Source: Micromonospora cathayae
GTDB taxonomy: Bacteria; Actinomycetota; Actinomycetes; Mycobacteriales; Micromonosporaceae
Reading direction: 5' to 3'
Assembly (NCBI RefSeq): GCF_028993575.1
Contig: NZ_CP118615.1
Location: forward strand, 6,663,001 to 6,727,000
DNA length: 64,000 bases
Shown here: positions 1 through 9,472 of the stretch, piece by piece
Layout of the letters: every line of letters starts with the position of its first letter
How positions within the stretch are numbered: position 1 is the stretch's first letter
The notes under the pieces: generated by a model
The model's database searches: none
What the model was told of the DNA's origin: nothing
Seen by the model: only the letters and a program-made list of their open reading frames with translations
Position numbers and translations under genes: made by a program

Positions 1-1
1 G

Positions 2-493
2 GCCCGGGGCTGGCTCCGGCAGGCCGACATCGACCGCAACCCGCTGTTCTTCACCACCGTGCCGGGGGCCACCGGGACCGGGGTACGCCTCGACGCCGAC
101 AGCTACCGGAGCTGGCTGACCGAGAACGCGGTGCAGTACGTCGCCGTCCCGGAGACCGAGCTGTCCTGGGTCGGGCGCGCCGAGGCGACCCTGGTCGGCA
201 CCGGCCTGCCGTACCTGACCGAGGTCTGGTCGGACGCGCGCTGGCGGCTCTACCAGGTCCGTGACCCGGCACCGCTGGTCGGCGCACCGGCCGAACTGCT
301 GAGTCTCGACGCCACGACGGTCACGTTCCGGTCGGACGCGGCGGGAGACGTCCCCGTGCGGGTGCGGTACTCCCGCTGGCTCGGGGCGACCGGCGGCGCG
401 ACCGTCGCCCGGGACGGCGACTGGGCCAGGGTGACCGTCCCGGGACCGGGCCGCTACCAGCTCCGCAGCCGCGACCTGCCCCTGGTCCCGTAG
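2..493 (+). CDS. C-terminal part of an unidentified protein, cut by window start
   Basis: The frame is open from base 2 and stops at 493, so only the last 163 residues are present. The fragment has no recognisable catalytic motif. It reads as a soluble alpha/beta tail with a stretch resembling the extracytoplasmic end of actinobacterial multi-membrane proteins (YVAVPETELSW, then RWRLYQVRDP) and a beta-rich last 60 residues. An internal GTG at 59 could open a shorter frame, but the coding continues upstream of it, so the real start is outside the window. It converges on glnE with a 48-bp gap. The function is not assigned; a membrane protein is a guess. Confidence 0.7.
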   Translation, partial: ARGWLRQADIDRNPLFFTTVPGATGTGVRLDADSYRSWLTENAVQYVAVPETELSWVGRAEATLVGTGLPYLTEVWSDARWRLYQVRDPAPLVGAPAELLSLDATTVTFRSDAAGDVPVRVRYSRWLGATGGATVARDGDWARVTVPGPGRYQLRSRDLPLVP

Positions 494-541
494 TCGGAGC
501 TTTCGACCCGGCCGGGGCCAGGGTGGTCTGGCAGCGTCGGC

Positions 542-3523
542 TCACCCCTCCATGACGTGTTCCATCGCGGTCCGCGAGTGGCGGGTGACGTGCAGGTACT
601 CGTTGAGGAACTCGCCCGGGTCGTCCGCGCCGAGCAGCCGCACCACCCCGGCCAGCTCCACCCCGTGCCGGGGCAGCTGGTCCCCGGCGCGGCCCCGGAC
701 CAGCGTCAACGCGTTGCGGACCTGCGCGGTCAGCGTCCAGCCGGCGGCCATCGCGGCGGCGTCGGCCGGGTCGACCAGCCCGGCGTCGCGGGCCGCCGCC
801 AGCGCGCCGAGGGTCCGGGTACCGCGCAGTTCCGGCAGGTCACCGGCGTGCCGGAGCTGGAGGAGCTGGACCGCCCACTCCACGTCGGCGAGCCCGCCCC
901 GACCGAGTTTGGTGTGGGTGGCCGGGTCCGCGCCCCGGGGCAGCCGTTCGGTCTCCACCCGGGCCTTGATCCGCCGGATCTCGACGACCTGTTCCCGGGT
1001 CAGCCCGCCGGCCGGGTAGCGCACCGGCTCGATCATCGCCTCGAACTCGGTGCCCAGGTCGGCGTCGCCGCAGACGAACCGGGCACGCAGCAGCGCCTGC
1101 GCCTCCCACACCTTGGACCAGCGGGCGTAGTACTGGGCGTAGGCGGCGAGGCTGCGCACCAGCGGCCCCTGCCGGCCCTCCGGGCGCAGGTCGGCGTCCA
1201 CCCCGAGCGCCGGGTCGGGGGCCGGCATGCCGAGCAGCCGACGGAGCTCCTCGGCGATGCCGTGCGCGGCGGCACTGGCGGTGCTCTCGTCCGTCCCCGG
1301 TGGCGGGTCGTAGACGAACAGCACGTCCGCGTCGGACAGGTAGTTCGACTCGTACCCGCCGAGCCGGCCCATGCCGATCACCGCGAACCGCAGTCCGGGC
1401 AGCTCGGGTCGGCTGGCGCGGGCGATGCGCAGCGCGGCGGTGAGGGTGGCGTCGGTGACCCCGGCGAGGGCCGCGCCGACGGTGGCGACGTCCAGCGGGG
1501 TGTCCCGGGCGGCCCGTGGGGCGAGCGAGCCGGCCCGGCTGAGCACGTCGGCGCAGGCGATCCGGACCAGTTCCCGGCGGCGCAGCGCCCGGACCGCGTG
1601 GGTGGCCTGCACCGGGTCGGTGTGCCGGGCGGCGGCGGCGGTGAAGCCCTCGCAGAGCACGTCCCGTGGCCGGGGGGCCAGCGCGCTCTCCTCGGCGAGC
1701 ATCCGCAGCGCCTCCGGCTCCCGGGCCAGCAGGTCGGTGGCGTACCGGGACAGCGACAGCACCCGGGCCAGCCGGCGGGCCACCGGCCCCTCGTCCCGCA
1801 GCACCCGCAGATACCACGGGGTGCTGCCCAGCTTGTCGGAGACCTGCCGGTAGTTGAGCAGCCCCCGGTCCGGTTCCGGGGCGTCGGCGAACTCGCTGAG
1901 CAGCACCGGCAGCAGGGTGCGCTGGATGGCGGCGGTGCGGCTGACCCCGCCGGTGAGGGCCTGGAGGTGCCGCAGCGCCCCGGCCGGGTCGGCGAACCCG
2001 AGGATCTCCAGCCGGTTGCGGGCCGCCTCCGGGGTCAGCCGCAGCCCGTCGGCGGGTACCCGGGCGACCGACTCCAGCAGCGGCCGGTACAGGAGTTTGG
2101 CGTGCAGCCGGCGTACCTCGGTGGCGTGGGTGACCCACTCGGCGCGGAACGCCTCGACGGCGCTGCGGCCCGGCGTGGCGGTGTAGCCGAGCGCGGCGGC
2201 CAGCCAGCGCAGCGCGGCCGGCTCGGTCGGCACGGTGTGGGTGCGGCGCAGGCCCTGAAGCTGGAGGCGGTGCTCGACGCCGCGCAGGAAGCGGTACCCG
2301 CGCAGCAGCCCCTCGCCGTCGGCCCGGCCGACGTAGCCGCCGGCGACCAGGGCCCGCAGCGCCGGGATGGTGCCCGGTTCGCGGAGCGTCTCGTCGCCCC
2401 GGCCGTGCACCAGTTGCAGCAGCTGCACCGCGAACTCGATGTCGCGCAGCCCGCCGGGACCGCGCTTGATCTCGCGTTCCAGCTCCTTCGGCGGGATGTT
2501 CTCGATGATCTTCCGGCGCATCGAGCGGACGTCGTCGACCGCCTCCGGCCGCTCGGCGGCCCGCCACACCAGCGGGGCGAGCTGGTCGATCCACTCCTGC
2601 GCCAGCGGCAGGTCCCCGGCGGCCGGACGGGCCTTCAGCAGGGCCTGGAACTCCCAGGTACGGGCCCAGCGGCGGTAGTAGGCGAGGTGACTGGACAGGG
2701 TCCGCACCAGCGGCCCCCGGTTGCCCTCGGGGCGCAGCGCGGCGTCCACCGGCCAGGCGACCAGCCCGCAGACGTGGATCAGCCGGGTGGCGATGGTGGT
2801 GGCGACCGGCAGGTCGGCCTCGTCGTCGGCCACGAAGATCACGTCCACGTCGGAGACGTAGTTCAGCTCGCCGCCGCCGCACTTGCCCATCGCCACCACG
2901 GCCAGCCGGGGCGTCGGGGTGCCCTCGGGCAGCTCACCGACCGCGATGTCGTACGCGGCGGACAGGGTGGCGTCGGCCAGCGCGGACAGCGCGGCCATGG
3001 TCTGCTCCAGGCCGCGTCCGCCGGTCAGGTCGGCCGCCGCGATCCCCAGCAGGGCCAGCCGGTACGCGGTGCGCAGCGCCGGGATCGGCTTGCCCGGCCC
3101 GAGCGGGCCGAGCCGGCCGTCCGCGGTGGGGGCCAGCCCGTCGGGCGCGGTGGCGAGCACCCGCCAGTGGCCGGGGTTGGCGACCAGGTGGTCGCCGAGC
3201 GCCGACGACGCGCCCAGCACCGCCACCACCCGCCGCCGCAGCCCCGGGTCGGCGTGCAGGGCGGGCAGCAGGACCGGCTGCTCGGCGGTACGTCGCTCGG
3301 CCTCCACGATGCGGTGCAGTTGCCGCAGCGCCAGGTCCGGGTCGGCGGCCCGGGACAGCGCGGTCAGCAGGTCGGCGGCCGGCTCGTCGGCCGCTTCCTG
3401 GGTGTCGGTGCGCCACAGCCCGAGGCCGTCCGGGCCGAGCAGGTCGGCGGCGCGGACCCCGCCGTCGTCGGCGACGCCGAAACCGTACCGGGCCAGCCGG
3501 GGTGCCCTCGTCGATCTGGTCAT
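542..3523 (-). CDS. glnE: GlnE, bifunctional glutamine-synthetase adenylyltransferase/deadenylylase
   Basis: This enzyme adds AMP to, and removes it from, glutamine synthetase I in response to nitrogen status, in the cytoplasm. The 993-residue product has the family's duplicated layout. A first nucleotidyltransferase domain carries GKCGGGELNYVSDVDVIF near residues 212-228. A second carries GMGRLGGYESNYLSDADVLF near residues 715-733. Helical connector segments follow each one. Both active sites keep the GG...SDxD metal-binding pattern, so both activities should be intact. Length matches actinobacterial GlnE. The gene lies in the same orientation as a glutamine amidotransferase 5 bp upstream and near glnA2, a usual actinobacterial arrangement. 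A long antisense frame across it is only a shadow of its GC-rich codons. Confidence 0.97.
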   Translation of the reverse strand: MTRSTRAPRLARYGFGVADDGGVRAADLLGPDGLGLWRTDTQEAADEPAADLLTALSRAADPDLALRQLHRIVEAERRTAEQPVLLPALHADPGLRRRVVAVLGASSALGDHLVANPGHWRVLATAPDGLAPTADGRLGPLGPGKPIPALRTAYRLALLGIAAADLTGGRGLEQTMAALSALADATLSAAYDIAVGELPEGTPTPRLAVVAMGKCGGGELNYVSDVDVIFVADDEADLPVATTIATRLIHVCGLVAWPVDAALRPEGNRGPLVRTLSSHLAYYRRWARTWEFQALLKARPAAGDLPLAQEWIDQLAPLVWRAAERPEAVDDVRSMRRKIIENIPPKELEREIKRGPGGLRDIEFAVQLLQLVHGRGDETLREPGTIPALRALVAGGYVGRADGEGLLRGYRFLRGVEHRLQLQGLRRTHTVPTEPAALRWLAAALGYTATPGRSAVEAFRAEWVTHATEVRRLHAKLLYRPLLESVARVPADGLRLTPEAARNRLEILGFADPAGALRHLQALTGGVSRTAAIQRTLLPVLLSEFADAPEPDRGLLNYRQVSDKLGSTPWYLRVLRDEGPVARRLARVLSLSRYATDLLAREPEALRMLAEESALAPRPRDVLCEGFTAAAARHTDPVQATHAVRALRRRELVRIACADVLSRAGSLAPRAARDTPLDVATVGAALAGVTDATLTAALRIARASRPELPGLRFAVIGMGRLGGYESNYLSDADVLFVYDPPPGTDESTASAAAHGIAEELRRLLGMPAPDPALGVDADLRPEGRQGPLVRSLAAYAQYYARWSKVWEAQALLRARFVCGDADLGTEFEAMIEPVRYPAGGLTREQVVEIRRIKARVETERLPRGADPATHTKLGRGGLADVEWAVQLLQLRHAGDLPELRGTRTLGALAAARDAGLVDPADAAAMAAGWTLTAQVRNALTLVRGRAGDQLPRHGVELAGVVRLLGADDPGEFLNEYLHVTRHSRTAMEHVMEG

Positions 3524-3528
3524 GCCGG

Positions 3529-4299
3529 TCAGTGCCCGATCAGCGGGAGGGTCGGCCGGGTGGGGGTGGCGTCGTCCAGCTCACCGAGGGCCAGCGCGGC
3601 GAACCGGGCGGCGAACGGCTGCCAGACCTCCTCGACGTCGGCCAGTACCGCCGCGCAGGCGGCCACCACCAGCTCCGGGTCGTAGCCCAGCTCGGCCAGG
3701 AGCGTCGAGTCGGTGGCCCAGTCGGCGATCATCGCGGCGTCGCACTCGATGTGGAACTGGAGGCCCCAGGCCCGGTCGCCGAGCCGGAACGCCTGGTGCG
3801 GATAGCGGGTGGAGGCGGCCAGCAGGGTCGCCCCCCGGGGCAGCTCGGTGATCTCGTCGACGTGCCACTGGAGCACGTCCGGGATCAGCGGCACGTACCG
3901 GAACAGCGGGTCGGCGTCGGCGGCGTCCCGCTTGCCGACCACACCCGGGCCTACCTCCGGCCCGGCCGGGCTGCGCTGCACCTCACCGGCGTGCGCGGTG
4001 GCGAGGAGCTGACCGCCCAGGCAGACGCCGAGGGTCGGCACCCGGTGCCGGACCGCCTTGCGCAGCAGCCCCTCCAGCGCCGGGAACCAGGGTGCGCCGG
4101 GTGTGCCGTCCGGTGTCGGGTAGGCCCGCTGGTCGCCGCCCAGCACCACCAGGGCGGCGTACCCGTCCAGGTCGGCGGGGAGGTCGTCCCCGGCGTGCGG
4201 GCGGAGCACCCGCAGCTCCAGCCCGGCCTCGGTCAGCCACTCCCCCAGTCGGCGGGGGTCGTCGGTCGGGTCGTTCTCGATCACCAGCGCGGTTGCCAC
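3529..4299 (-). CDS. Type 1 glutamine amidotransferase-like protein
   Basis: The protein has a class I glutamine amidotransferase fold, which releases ammonia from glutamine or hydrolyses a gamma-glutamyl bond. The nucleophile motif GVCLGGQLLA and the catalytic histidine in LQFHIECD are both visible, with an oxyanion segment (VVLGGD) upstream. Starting at the GTG at 4299 gives 256 residues beginning VATALVIEND. An upstream start at 4377 is possible but adds 26 unrelated-looking residues. No synthetase domain is attached, so it belongs to the stand-alone GATase group (GuaA-like or gamma-glutamyl hydrolase-like). The substrate is not predictable. It ends 5 bp before the glnE start and is probably co-transcribed with it. 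Confidence 0.85.
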   Translation of the reverse strand: MATALVIENDPTDDPRRLGEWLTEAGLELRVLRPHAGDDLPADLDGYAALVVLGGDQRAYPTPDGTPGAPWFPALEGLLRKAVRHRVPTLGVCLGGQLLATAHAGEVQRSPAGPEVGPGVVGKRDAADADPLFRYVPLIPDVLQWHVDEITELPRGATLLAASTRYPHQAFRLGDRAWGLQFHIECDAAMIADWATDSTLLAELGYDPELVVAACAAVLADVEEVWQPFAARFAALALGELDDATPTRPTLPLIGH

Positions 4300-4390
4300 G
4301 GCATCGAGGCTATCGGGTGGCCCGACCGGCACCCGACAGGCTCCGCCCCGGGTGCGTCCCGGGTGCGTCTGCGCCACAGCGGCCCGGCGG

Positions 4391-4470
4391 CGGCCCGTGG
4401 CGGTCGGCAGCGGCCCGTGGCGGTCGGCAGCGGCCCGTGGCGGTCGGCAGCGGCCCGTGGCGGTCGGCAG
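4391..4470. repeat. Four perfect 20-bp tandem repeats
   Basis: The unit CGGCCCGTGGCGGTCGGCAG is repeated four times without a mismatch, followed by a partial fifth copy (CGGCCCG). It lies between the amidotransferase start (minus strand) and the LD-carboxypeptidase start (plus strand), so it sits in a divergent promoter region. Copy number could vary between strains by slippage. No protein-binding role is established. Confidence 0.95.
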
Positions 4471-4515
4471 CGGCCCGGCTCCGGGTGGCGGCCGTTCCGG
4501 CTAGGCTCTGCCGCT

Positions 4516-5451
4516 GTGAAGGTAGCCCCCGTCGACGTGGTCCGGCCGCCGGTGCTGCGCCCGGGTGACACGGTCATGCTGGTCTCGCCGTCCGGGCCGA
4601 CCCGGCCGGAACGGGTGGCCCGGGGCGTCGATCTGCTCACCGGGTGGGGGCTGCGCCCGGTGCCGGCCCCCAACGCGTACGCCCGGCACGGCTACCTGGC
4701 CGGCGCGGACGAGCTGCGGGCCGCCGACCTGAACACCGCGTTCGCCGACCCCGGGGTACGCGGGATCATCTGCACCCGGGGCGGGTACGGCGCGCAGCGG
4801 ATCGTGGACGCGATCGACCTGGCCGCCGTCCGCCGGGACCCGAAGGTGGTGGCCGGGTTCTCCGACATCACCGCTCTCCAGCTGGCGCTGTGGCGGGGTG
4901 CCCGGCTGGCCGGGGTACACGGGCCGGGCGCGGCCTGGCGGGACGACCGCACCCCGCTGCGGTCGGCGGAGTCGCTGCACGCCGCGCTGATGACCACCGA
5001 ACCGGTCACCGTGATCGCCGACGAGACCGAGGAGACCTTCCCGGTACGGGTACCCGGGCGGGCCACCGGGACGCTGCTCGGCGGGAACCTCTGCCTGCTC
5101 GCCGCTTCCGTCGGCACCCCGGACCAGCCCGACCTGACCGGGGCGGTCCTGCTGGTCGAGGACGTGCAGGAACCCCCGTACAAGGTCGACCGGATGCTCA
5201 CCCAGTTACGCCGGGCCGGGCTGCTCGACGGCGTGGCCGGGGTGGCCGTCGGTCAGTTCACCGACTGCGCCGACGGCTGGGACACCACGGTCGTCGACGT
5301 GCTGCTGGACCGCCTCGGTGACCTGGGCGTACCGGTGCTGGGCGGCCTGCCGGTCGGCCACGGACCGGGCCAGCTCACCGTCCCGGTCGGCACCCCCGCC
5401 ACCCTGGACGCGGACACCGGCACCCTGACCGTCGCCCCCGCCGTCCGCTGA
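4516..5451 (+). CDS. LD-carboxypeptidase, peptidase family S66
   Basis: Family S66 enzymes cleave the L,D bond that ends tetrapeptide stems during peptidoglycan recycling; the MccF branch instead destroys microcin-C-like nucleotide antibiotics. The 311-residue product has the expected Ser-Glu-His elements: the nucleophile in GFSDIT, the glutamate in LLVEDVQEPPYKVDRML and the histidine in LPVGHGPGQLTVPVG. Its N-terminal VRPPVLRPGDTVMLVSPSG is typical. The frame runs open far upstream, but homology-like sequence begins only at the GTG at 4516, so that start is chosen. There is no signal peptide, consistent with a cytoplasmic recycling enzyme. LdcA and MccF cannot be told apart from this sequence alone. 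Confidence 0.9.
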   Translation: MKVAPVDVVRPPVLRPGDTVMLVSPSGPTRPERVARGVDLLTGWGLRPVPAPNAYARHGYLAGADELRAADLNTAFADPGVRGIICTRGGYGAQRIVDAIDLAAVRRDPKVVAGFSDITALQLALWRGARLAGVHGPGAAWRDDRTPLRSAESLHAALMTTEPVTVIADETEETFPVRVPGRATGTLLGGNLCLLAASVGTPDQPDLTGAVLLVEDVQEPPYKVDRMLTQLRRAGLLDGVAGVAVGQFTDCADGWDTTVVDVLLDRLGDLGVPVLGGLPVGHGPGQLTVPVGTPATLDADTGTLTVAPAVR

Positions 5452-5520
5452 CCCGACCCCCCGGCCCCCGGCCGTCGGCCGACCCGACCCTCTGGCCCCC
5501 GACCGCCGACCGACCCGACC
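5450..5520. repeat. Degenerate 31-bp tandem repeat
   Basis: GACCCGACC recurs at 5450, 5481 and 5512, an exact 31-bp period, with C-rich variable sequence between. It starts at the stop codon of the LD-carboxypeptidase gene. It may be simple slippage sequence; no function can be read from it. Confidence 0.7.
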
Positions 5521-5659
5521 ATCTCTGTCGGCTTTTCGGCTAGTTGTCCGGTTCGGCACTGCGATTCCCAGCGGAATGACAGGCTCACCATGGGTAGCCT
5601 CCAGATTCTCCGGCCACCTTCGGTCGAGGCCACCCGCACACCGAGAAGCAGGAGGAACC

Positions 5660-6091
5660 ATGGCCAGGAAGCATCTGATCGCCGGGCTCGTGGCAGCCGG
5701 CGTACTCGGCCTGGGGGTCGCCGCGCCGGCGGTCGCCTTCGCCGAGAACAACGACCCCACGCCCAGCCCCAGCGCCAGCAGCAGCGAGGACAGGGGCACC
5801 GAGCGGAAGCAGGCGTTCGCCGAGGAACTCGCCAAGGAACTGGGCGTCCCCACCGAGAAGGTGACCGCCGCCCTGGAGAAGGTCCGTGAGCAGCACAAGG
5901 GCGACCGGCCGGAGCGGGGCGACTGGCGCGGCGGCGACGCCACCGACCGGCAGGCCGCGCTGAAGGAGCGGCTGGCCCAGGCCGTCGAGGACGGCAAGCT
6001 CACCCAGGAGCAGGCCGACGCGATCACCGCGGCGGTCGAGGCCGGGGTCTTCCCCGGCGGCGGCCACTGGGGCGGTCGCCCCGGCCGCTGA
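5660..6091 (+). CDS. Small secreted helical protein, function unknown
   Basis: The 143-residue product starts with a clear Sec signal peptide: MARK, then a hydrophobic stretch to about residue 28, with likely cleavage after AVAFA. The mature part has a short Pro/Ser linker. A helical segment follows with two similar blocks (EELAKELGVPTEKVTAALEK and KERLAQAVEDGKLTQEQADA), of the kind seen in small envelope proteins of actinobacteria. It ends in a Gly/Arg-rich tail. A perfect AGGAGG lies just before the ATG at 5660 and decides this start over an upstream in-frame ATG. No enzymatic motif is seen. It is followed by a strong hairpin that also ends the converging NACHT gene. Confidence 0.85.
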   Translation: MARKHLIAGLVAAGVLGLGVAAPAVAFAENNDPTPSPSASSSEDRGTERKQAFAEELAKELGVPTEKVTAALEKVREQHKGDRPERGDWRGGDATDRQAALKERLAQAVEDGKLTQEQADAITAAVEAGVFPGGGHWGGRPGR

Positions 6092-6113
6092 CCCGACGGT
6101 CACGCGCACCGCG

Positions 6114-6152
6114 CCGCCGTCCGCCCCGATGTCAACGTGGGGCGGACGGCGG
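6114..6152. terminator. Bidirectional hairpin terminator
   Basis: A perfect 14-bp inverted repeat (6114-6127 with 6139-6152) encloses an 11-base loop. It lies after the plus-strand secreted-protein gene, and the stop codon of the minus-strand NACHT gene falls in the loop. There is no U tract, as is common in actinobacteria. Confidence 0.75.
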
Positions 6153-9100
6153 TATCCGCCGCCATGGCCGACGATCGGCCAACTCGTCGTCCGGTACCGC
6201 CAGTCGCCGCAACCGCTCCACCATGTCGGGGCGGGCCGTGCCGAGCCACGCGGTGAGTCGGGCGATCTCCGAGGCCCGGTACCGGTACCGGGCGCTGTCC
6301 AGCTCGGTGAGCCGGACATGCGCCTCGGCCAGCAGAAGTTCGAACTGTGGGTTGGTGTCCACCGGCACCCGCATGGAGTGTGCGTCGAGCAGGTTGGCGA
6401 AGGTGGTGTCCACCTGCGGATCCCTGCCCAGGAAGGCGAGGCAGCAGCGGAGGAAAGCGCAAGCGCTCACCATGTCCCAGTGCTTCAGCTGGCCAAGCTC
6501 GCCGAGGACCAACGCGGCGCTCAGCGGACGGATCACCGAGTCCGTGGTGAGCCGGTCGAGCAGCAGGGTGACCAACTGGGTCCGCCTCCGGATGGTCACC
6601 GAGTCGGACATCGCGCTCTCCAGCACGGACAGATAGCGCCTGGCAACCGTCTCTCCGGCCAACGGGCCGATCCACATGCCGAGCAGGACGTGCAGTTCGG
6701 AACGCCAGCCCGCCCTTCCCACACTGATGAACCCAAGGGGCGACAGGACCGCAACTGGCTCCAGCGCGTGCAGGAGCAGGTCCTGTCCCCTTTCCCAACA
6801 CTCGAAGTTCGCCGACCGGCGGAGGGTCGAGAATCCCCAATCCACCCGCGCCACGCTCCGGGTACCGTACGTCCACCGTAGGTCGACCGCCGCCGGCGGC
6901 TGCCACTCGGGGGTGGCGAGATGGAGGCGGACATCGCGGCCGGTGTGGTCGTCCACCCGGTCGAGGGCGACCGCGTTGATCAGTCCCTGGTACTCGGCGG
7001 CGAGCTGCGACTGCCAGAGCAGGGTTTGTCCCCGCCAGGGCTGCCGCGGGTCCTCGGCGTCCGGGTAAAGGTCCCGGCCCCGAATCTCGCCGGCCGCGCA
7101 GAGCAGCAGCACGAGCAGGTTCGCGCTGTACACGGCGTGCCGGGCCGGCACCGACAGCGCCCGGGGGGCGTACGCCTCGAAGCGCCGGGGCGGCCGTGGG
7201 TCGTGCACCGTCCGGAACAGCCGGAGCAGCAGGTCGGTGGCGTCCGCCCGGCGGTCGTTCGCCCACGACCGACACATCTCGGTGAGGAAGGTGACGATCG
7301 GGGCGCGATCGGTCAGCGTGGCGAACGACAGCAGCGCGGTCAGCGGGTCGTCGTTGACATCCGGCAACAGGCTGCTGGCGGTGGCCACGGCGGTCAGGTC
7401 ACGTAGGACCAGGGCGGTGGTCCGGGCGATCAGGTACTCGCCGAACGTGGCGTGCAGGAATTCGTACGTGGCCAACCGCCGGTCGTCGCGGGTCGCCTGG
7501 GACCGGTACACGAAGAAGAACCGCCCGAGCACGATCTCGGCCGAACGCAGGGGATCCCGCCGGATGTCCGCACTGCCACGAGTCACCGCCGTCTCGTCGG
7601 CCAGGAAGGTCAGCCCGGCCAGGTCCGCCTCCAGATCGTCCTCCGTGATCCACTGGACACCACGGTTGAACATGCCGAACGCCACCACCGCGAGCCGACG
7701 CAGTTCGTACTCGGTGGCCCGGGTCCGCTCCCGTCCATCGATCCCCGGCCGGTGCTTCGTCACCTCGCGCTGGGCGAAGCTGAGCAGCAGTCGCTCGTAC
7801 AGCTCGCTGCGGCCCAGTTCCCCGGCGGCGCGCAGGTCGTGGCCGGCGGCGGCGTAGAGCGCCAGCATCAGCAGCAGCAGTGGCTGCTCGGCCAACTCCG
7901 GGTGGGCGAGCACCGCGTCCGGATCCAGCGGGGGTACGCCGGGCCGGCTGAACGGCCCGGTGTTGGCTCGGTTCCAGGTCGCCACCCAGCGGCGTATCCG
8001 GGGCTCGTCGAACGGTTCCAGCCGCAGCGCGACCGTCTCCGGCGGCGGGGTGGCCCGGTCGGCGACGCTGGTCCGGCTGGTGACCAGCACCGCCACCGGC
8101 CGGTCCTGCTCGGCCTCACGACGCTGGAACCGGGCGACCCGTTGCAGGTAGTCGGTCTGGGTGACGCCGGTGGCCTGGAGCAACTCGTCGAAGCCGTCGA
8201 GGAGCACCACCGGCAGCGCGTCCCCGGCGGCGCGGACCAGCGCCGGCCAGTCCAGCCGTTCCCCGGTGTCGTGGCGAACCGCCTGCTCGATCTGGTCCTG
8301 GAGGTCCGCCTCGACGCTCACCTCACGCAGCGGCACCCGGACCACCAGGAAGTCAGCGGCGGGGAGCTGGGCGGCGAGCACCCGGGTCAGCACCGACTTA
8401 CCCGAGCCGGGCTGGCCGAGCACCAGCAGCGGGGCCCGGGTGGCCGTCGGCGCGGTCAGAAGGCCGGCCAGCAGGTCCGCCAGGTCGTCCCGGACCTCCT
8501 GGTCGGCCCACCACTGTTCGTCGCTGGGCCGGGCACCCTGTCCGAGGACCGCCACCCGGCACCGGGACGGTACGTACGCCTCGCCGAGCAGGGGGACGAG
8601 CAGCCCGTCCGGGGCCTCGGCCGACTCGACGATCGGCCGGTCGAGCTTTATCGCGTGCGCCCGGGCCAGGGCGGCCCGCTGCCGGTCCGGTCCTCGCCCG
8701 GTGGACAGGTCGGCGAGGATCCGGTGCAGGTCACTGAGGCCGGCGGCGAGGTGGCGTACCTCGTCCCGGGTGGCCTCATGCTCGTGCAGGCCGGACCAGT
8801 AGGCCACCTCGGGGAAGTCCACGGCGAGCGCGGTGAGCAGGTCCCGATGCCGCTCGACCGCCGTGCTCGGCAGGTTGCCCACGAGGTCGCGGAACGCCTG
8901 CTGGGCCGTGCCGGGCAGCCGTTCCCAGGCCGCGAGGCCGGTCACGTGCCTGGCCAGTCTCGACCCGATTTCCCGGTAGTAGTCGGCCAGCGATGCGCGG
9001 AGCCGGGGGTAGGGCAGGTGCGCGCCGGGTGTCCGGGCGGGCAGCCGGAACATCTGCTCGACGGCCGTCCGCAGCGGGGCGGCCCCGCCGCCGGCCAGGG

Positions 9101-9449
9101 CGAGTTGCTCGTTCCGGCCGATCTCCAGGTCGGCGAGGGCGAACGGCAGGTCGGCCTCGGCGAGCACTTCGAAGAAGGCGGTCACCGCGATGACCGCTTG
9201 GGCCGCCTCCAACCGTTGGGTGCGGCCGTACCGGGACAGGCCGGACCGCTGCTCGGTGAGCTGGCGCAGCAGGTCCCGGCCGAGCCGGACGAACTCGGCC
9301 TTGGCGTCGAAGAGGCCGAGCAGCGCCGGTACCGGCACCGAGCCGGCGACCAGCGCCCAGCCGGCAAGCTTGTCGAACGCCTCGACGTACCGGCTGCGTT
9401 CGCCGCCGAGCAGCCGTACCGCGTCCGCGTAGCTGACCACGTCCCCCAC
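6132..9449 (-). CDS. NACHT-domain NTPase, possible NLR-like defence protein
   Basis: The 1105-residue protein has a helical N-terminal region (about 1-330). A NACHT-type STAND NTPase core follows: Walker A GQPGSGKS near residues 344-352, and a Walker B-like VVLLDGFDELL near 411-421 with the doubled acidic residues typical of NACHT. The C-terminal half is long, helical and repeat-like. STAND NTPases are switch proteins that oligomerise when a C-terminal sensor is triggered, and several bacterial NACHT proteins are antiphage. That role here is inferred from architecture; no effector domain is recognisable in the N-terminus. The start is a GTG at 9449. The gene is alone, with no partner gene, and lies behind a 16-bp palindrome. 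Base composition matches its neighbours, so recent transfer is not indicated. Confidence 0.88.
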   Translation of the reverse strand: MGDVVSYADAVRLLGGERSRYVEAFDKLAGWALVAGSVPVPALLGLFDAKAEFVRLGRDLLRQLTEQRSGLSRYGRTQRLEAAQAVIAVTAFFEVLAEADLPFALADLEIGRNEQLALAGGGAAPLRTAVEQMFRLPARTPGAHLPYPRLRASLADYYREIGSRLARHVTGLAAWERLPGTAQQAFRDLVGNLPSTAVERHRDLLTALAVDFPEVAYWSGLHEHEATRDEVRHLAAGLSDLHRILADLSTGRGPDRQRAALARAHAIKLDRPIVESAEAPDGLLVPLLGEAYVPSRCRVAVLGQGARPSDEQWWADQEVRDDLADLLAGLLTAPTATRAPLLVLGQPGSGKSVLTRVLAAQLPAADFLVVRVPLREVSVEADLQDQIEQAVRHDTGERLDWPALVRAAGDALPVVLLDGFDELLQATGVTQTDYLQRVARFQRREAEQDRPVAVLVTSRTSVADRATPPPETVALRLEPFDEPRIRRWVATWNRANTGPFSRPGVPPLDPDAVLAHPELAEQPLLLLMLALYAAAGHDLRAAGELGRSELYERLLLSFAQREVTKHRPGIDGRERTRATEYELRRLAVVAFGMFNRGVQWITEDDLEADLAGLTFLADETAVTRGSADIRRDPLRSAEIVLGRFFFVYRSQATRDDRRLATYEFLHATFGEYLIARTTALVLRDLTAVATASSLLPDVNDDPLTALLSFATLTDRAPIVTFLTEMCRSWANDRRADATDLLLRLFRTVHDPRPPRRFEAYAPRALSVPARHAVYSANLLVLLLCAAGEIRGRDLYPDAEDPRQPWRGQTLLWQSQLAAEYQGLINAVALDRVDDHTGRDVRLHLATPEWQPPAAVDLRWTYGTRSVARVDWGFSTLRRSANFECWERGQDLLLHALEPVAVLSPLGFISVGRAGWRSELHVLLGMWIGPLAGETVARRYLSVLESAMSDSVTIRRRTQLVTLLLDRLTTDSVIRPLSAALVLGELGQLKHWDMVSACAFLRCCLAFLGRDPQVDTTFANLLDAHSMRVPVDTNPQFELLLAEAHVRLTELDSARYRYRASEIARLTAWLGTARPDMVERLRRLAVPDDELADRRPWRRIPPSAPR

Positions 9450-9472
9450 GCCCGATCACCCCCACGCGCAAT

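Noticed and set aside
557..3685. 1042-codon open frame on the plus strand across glnE
   Set aside because: It is antisense to a full-length glnE with all motifs, and its product is low-complexity (Gly, Val, Arg, Gln-rich) with no domain. It is a shadow of GC-rich third positions.
4391..4470. CRISPR-like array
   Set aside because: The 20-bp units are directly adjacent with no spacers and there are no cas genes, so it is a simple tandem repeat.
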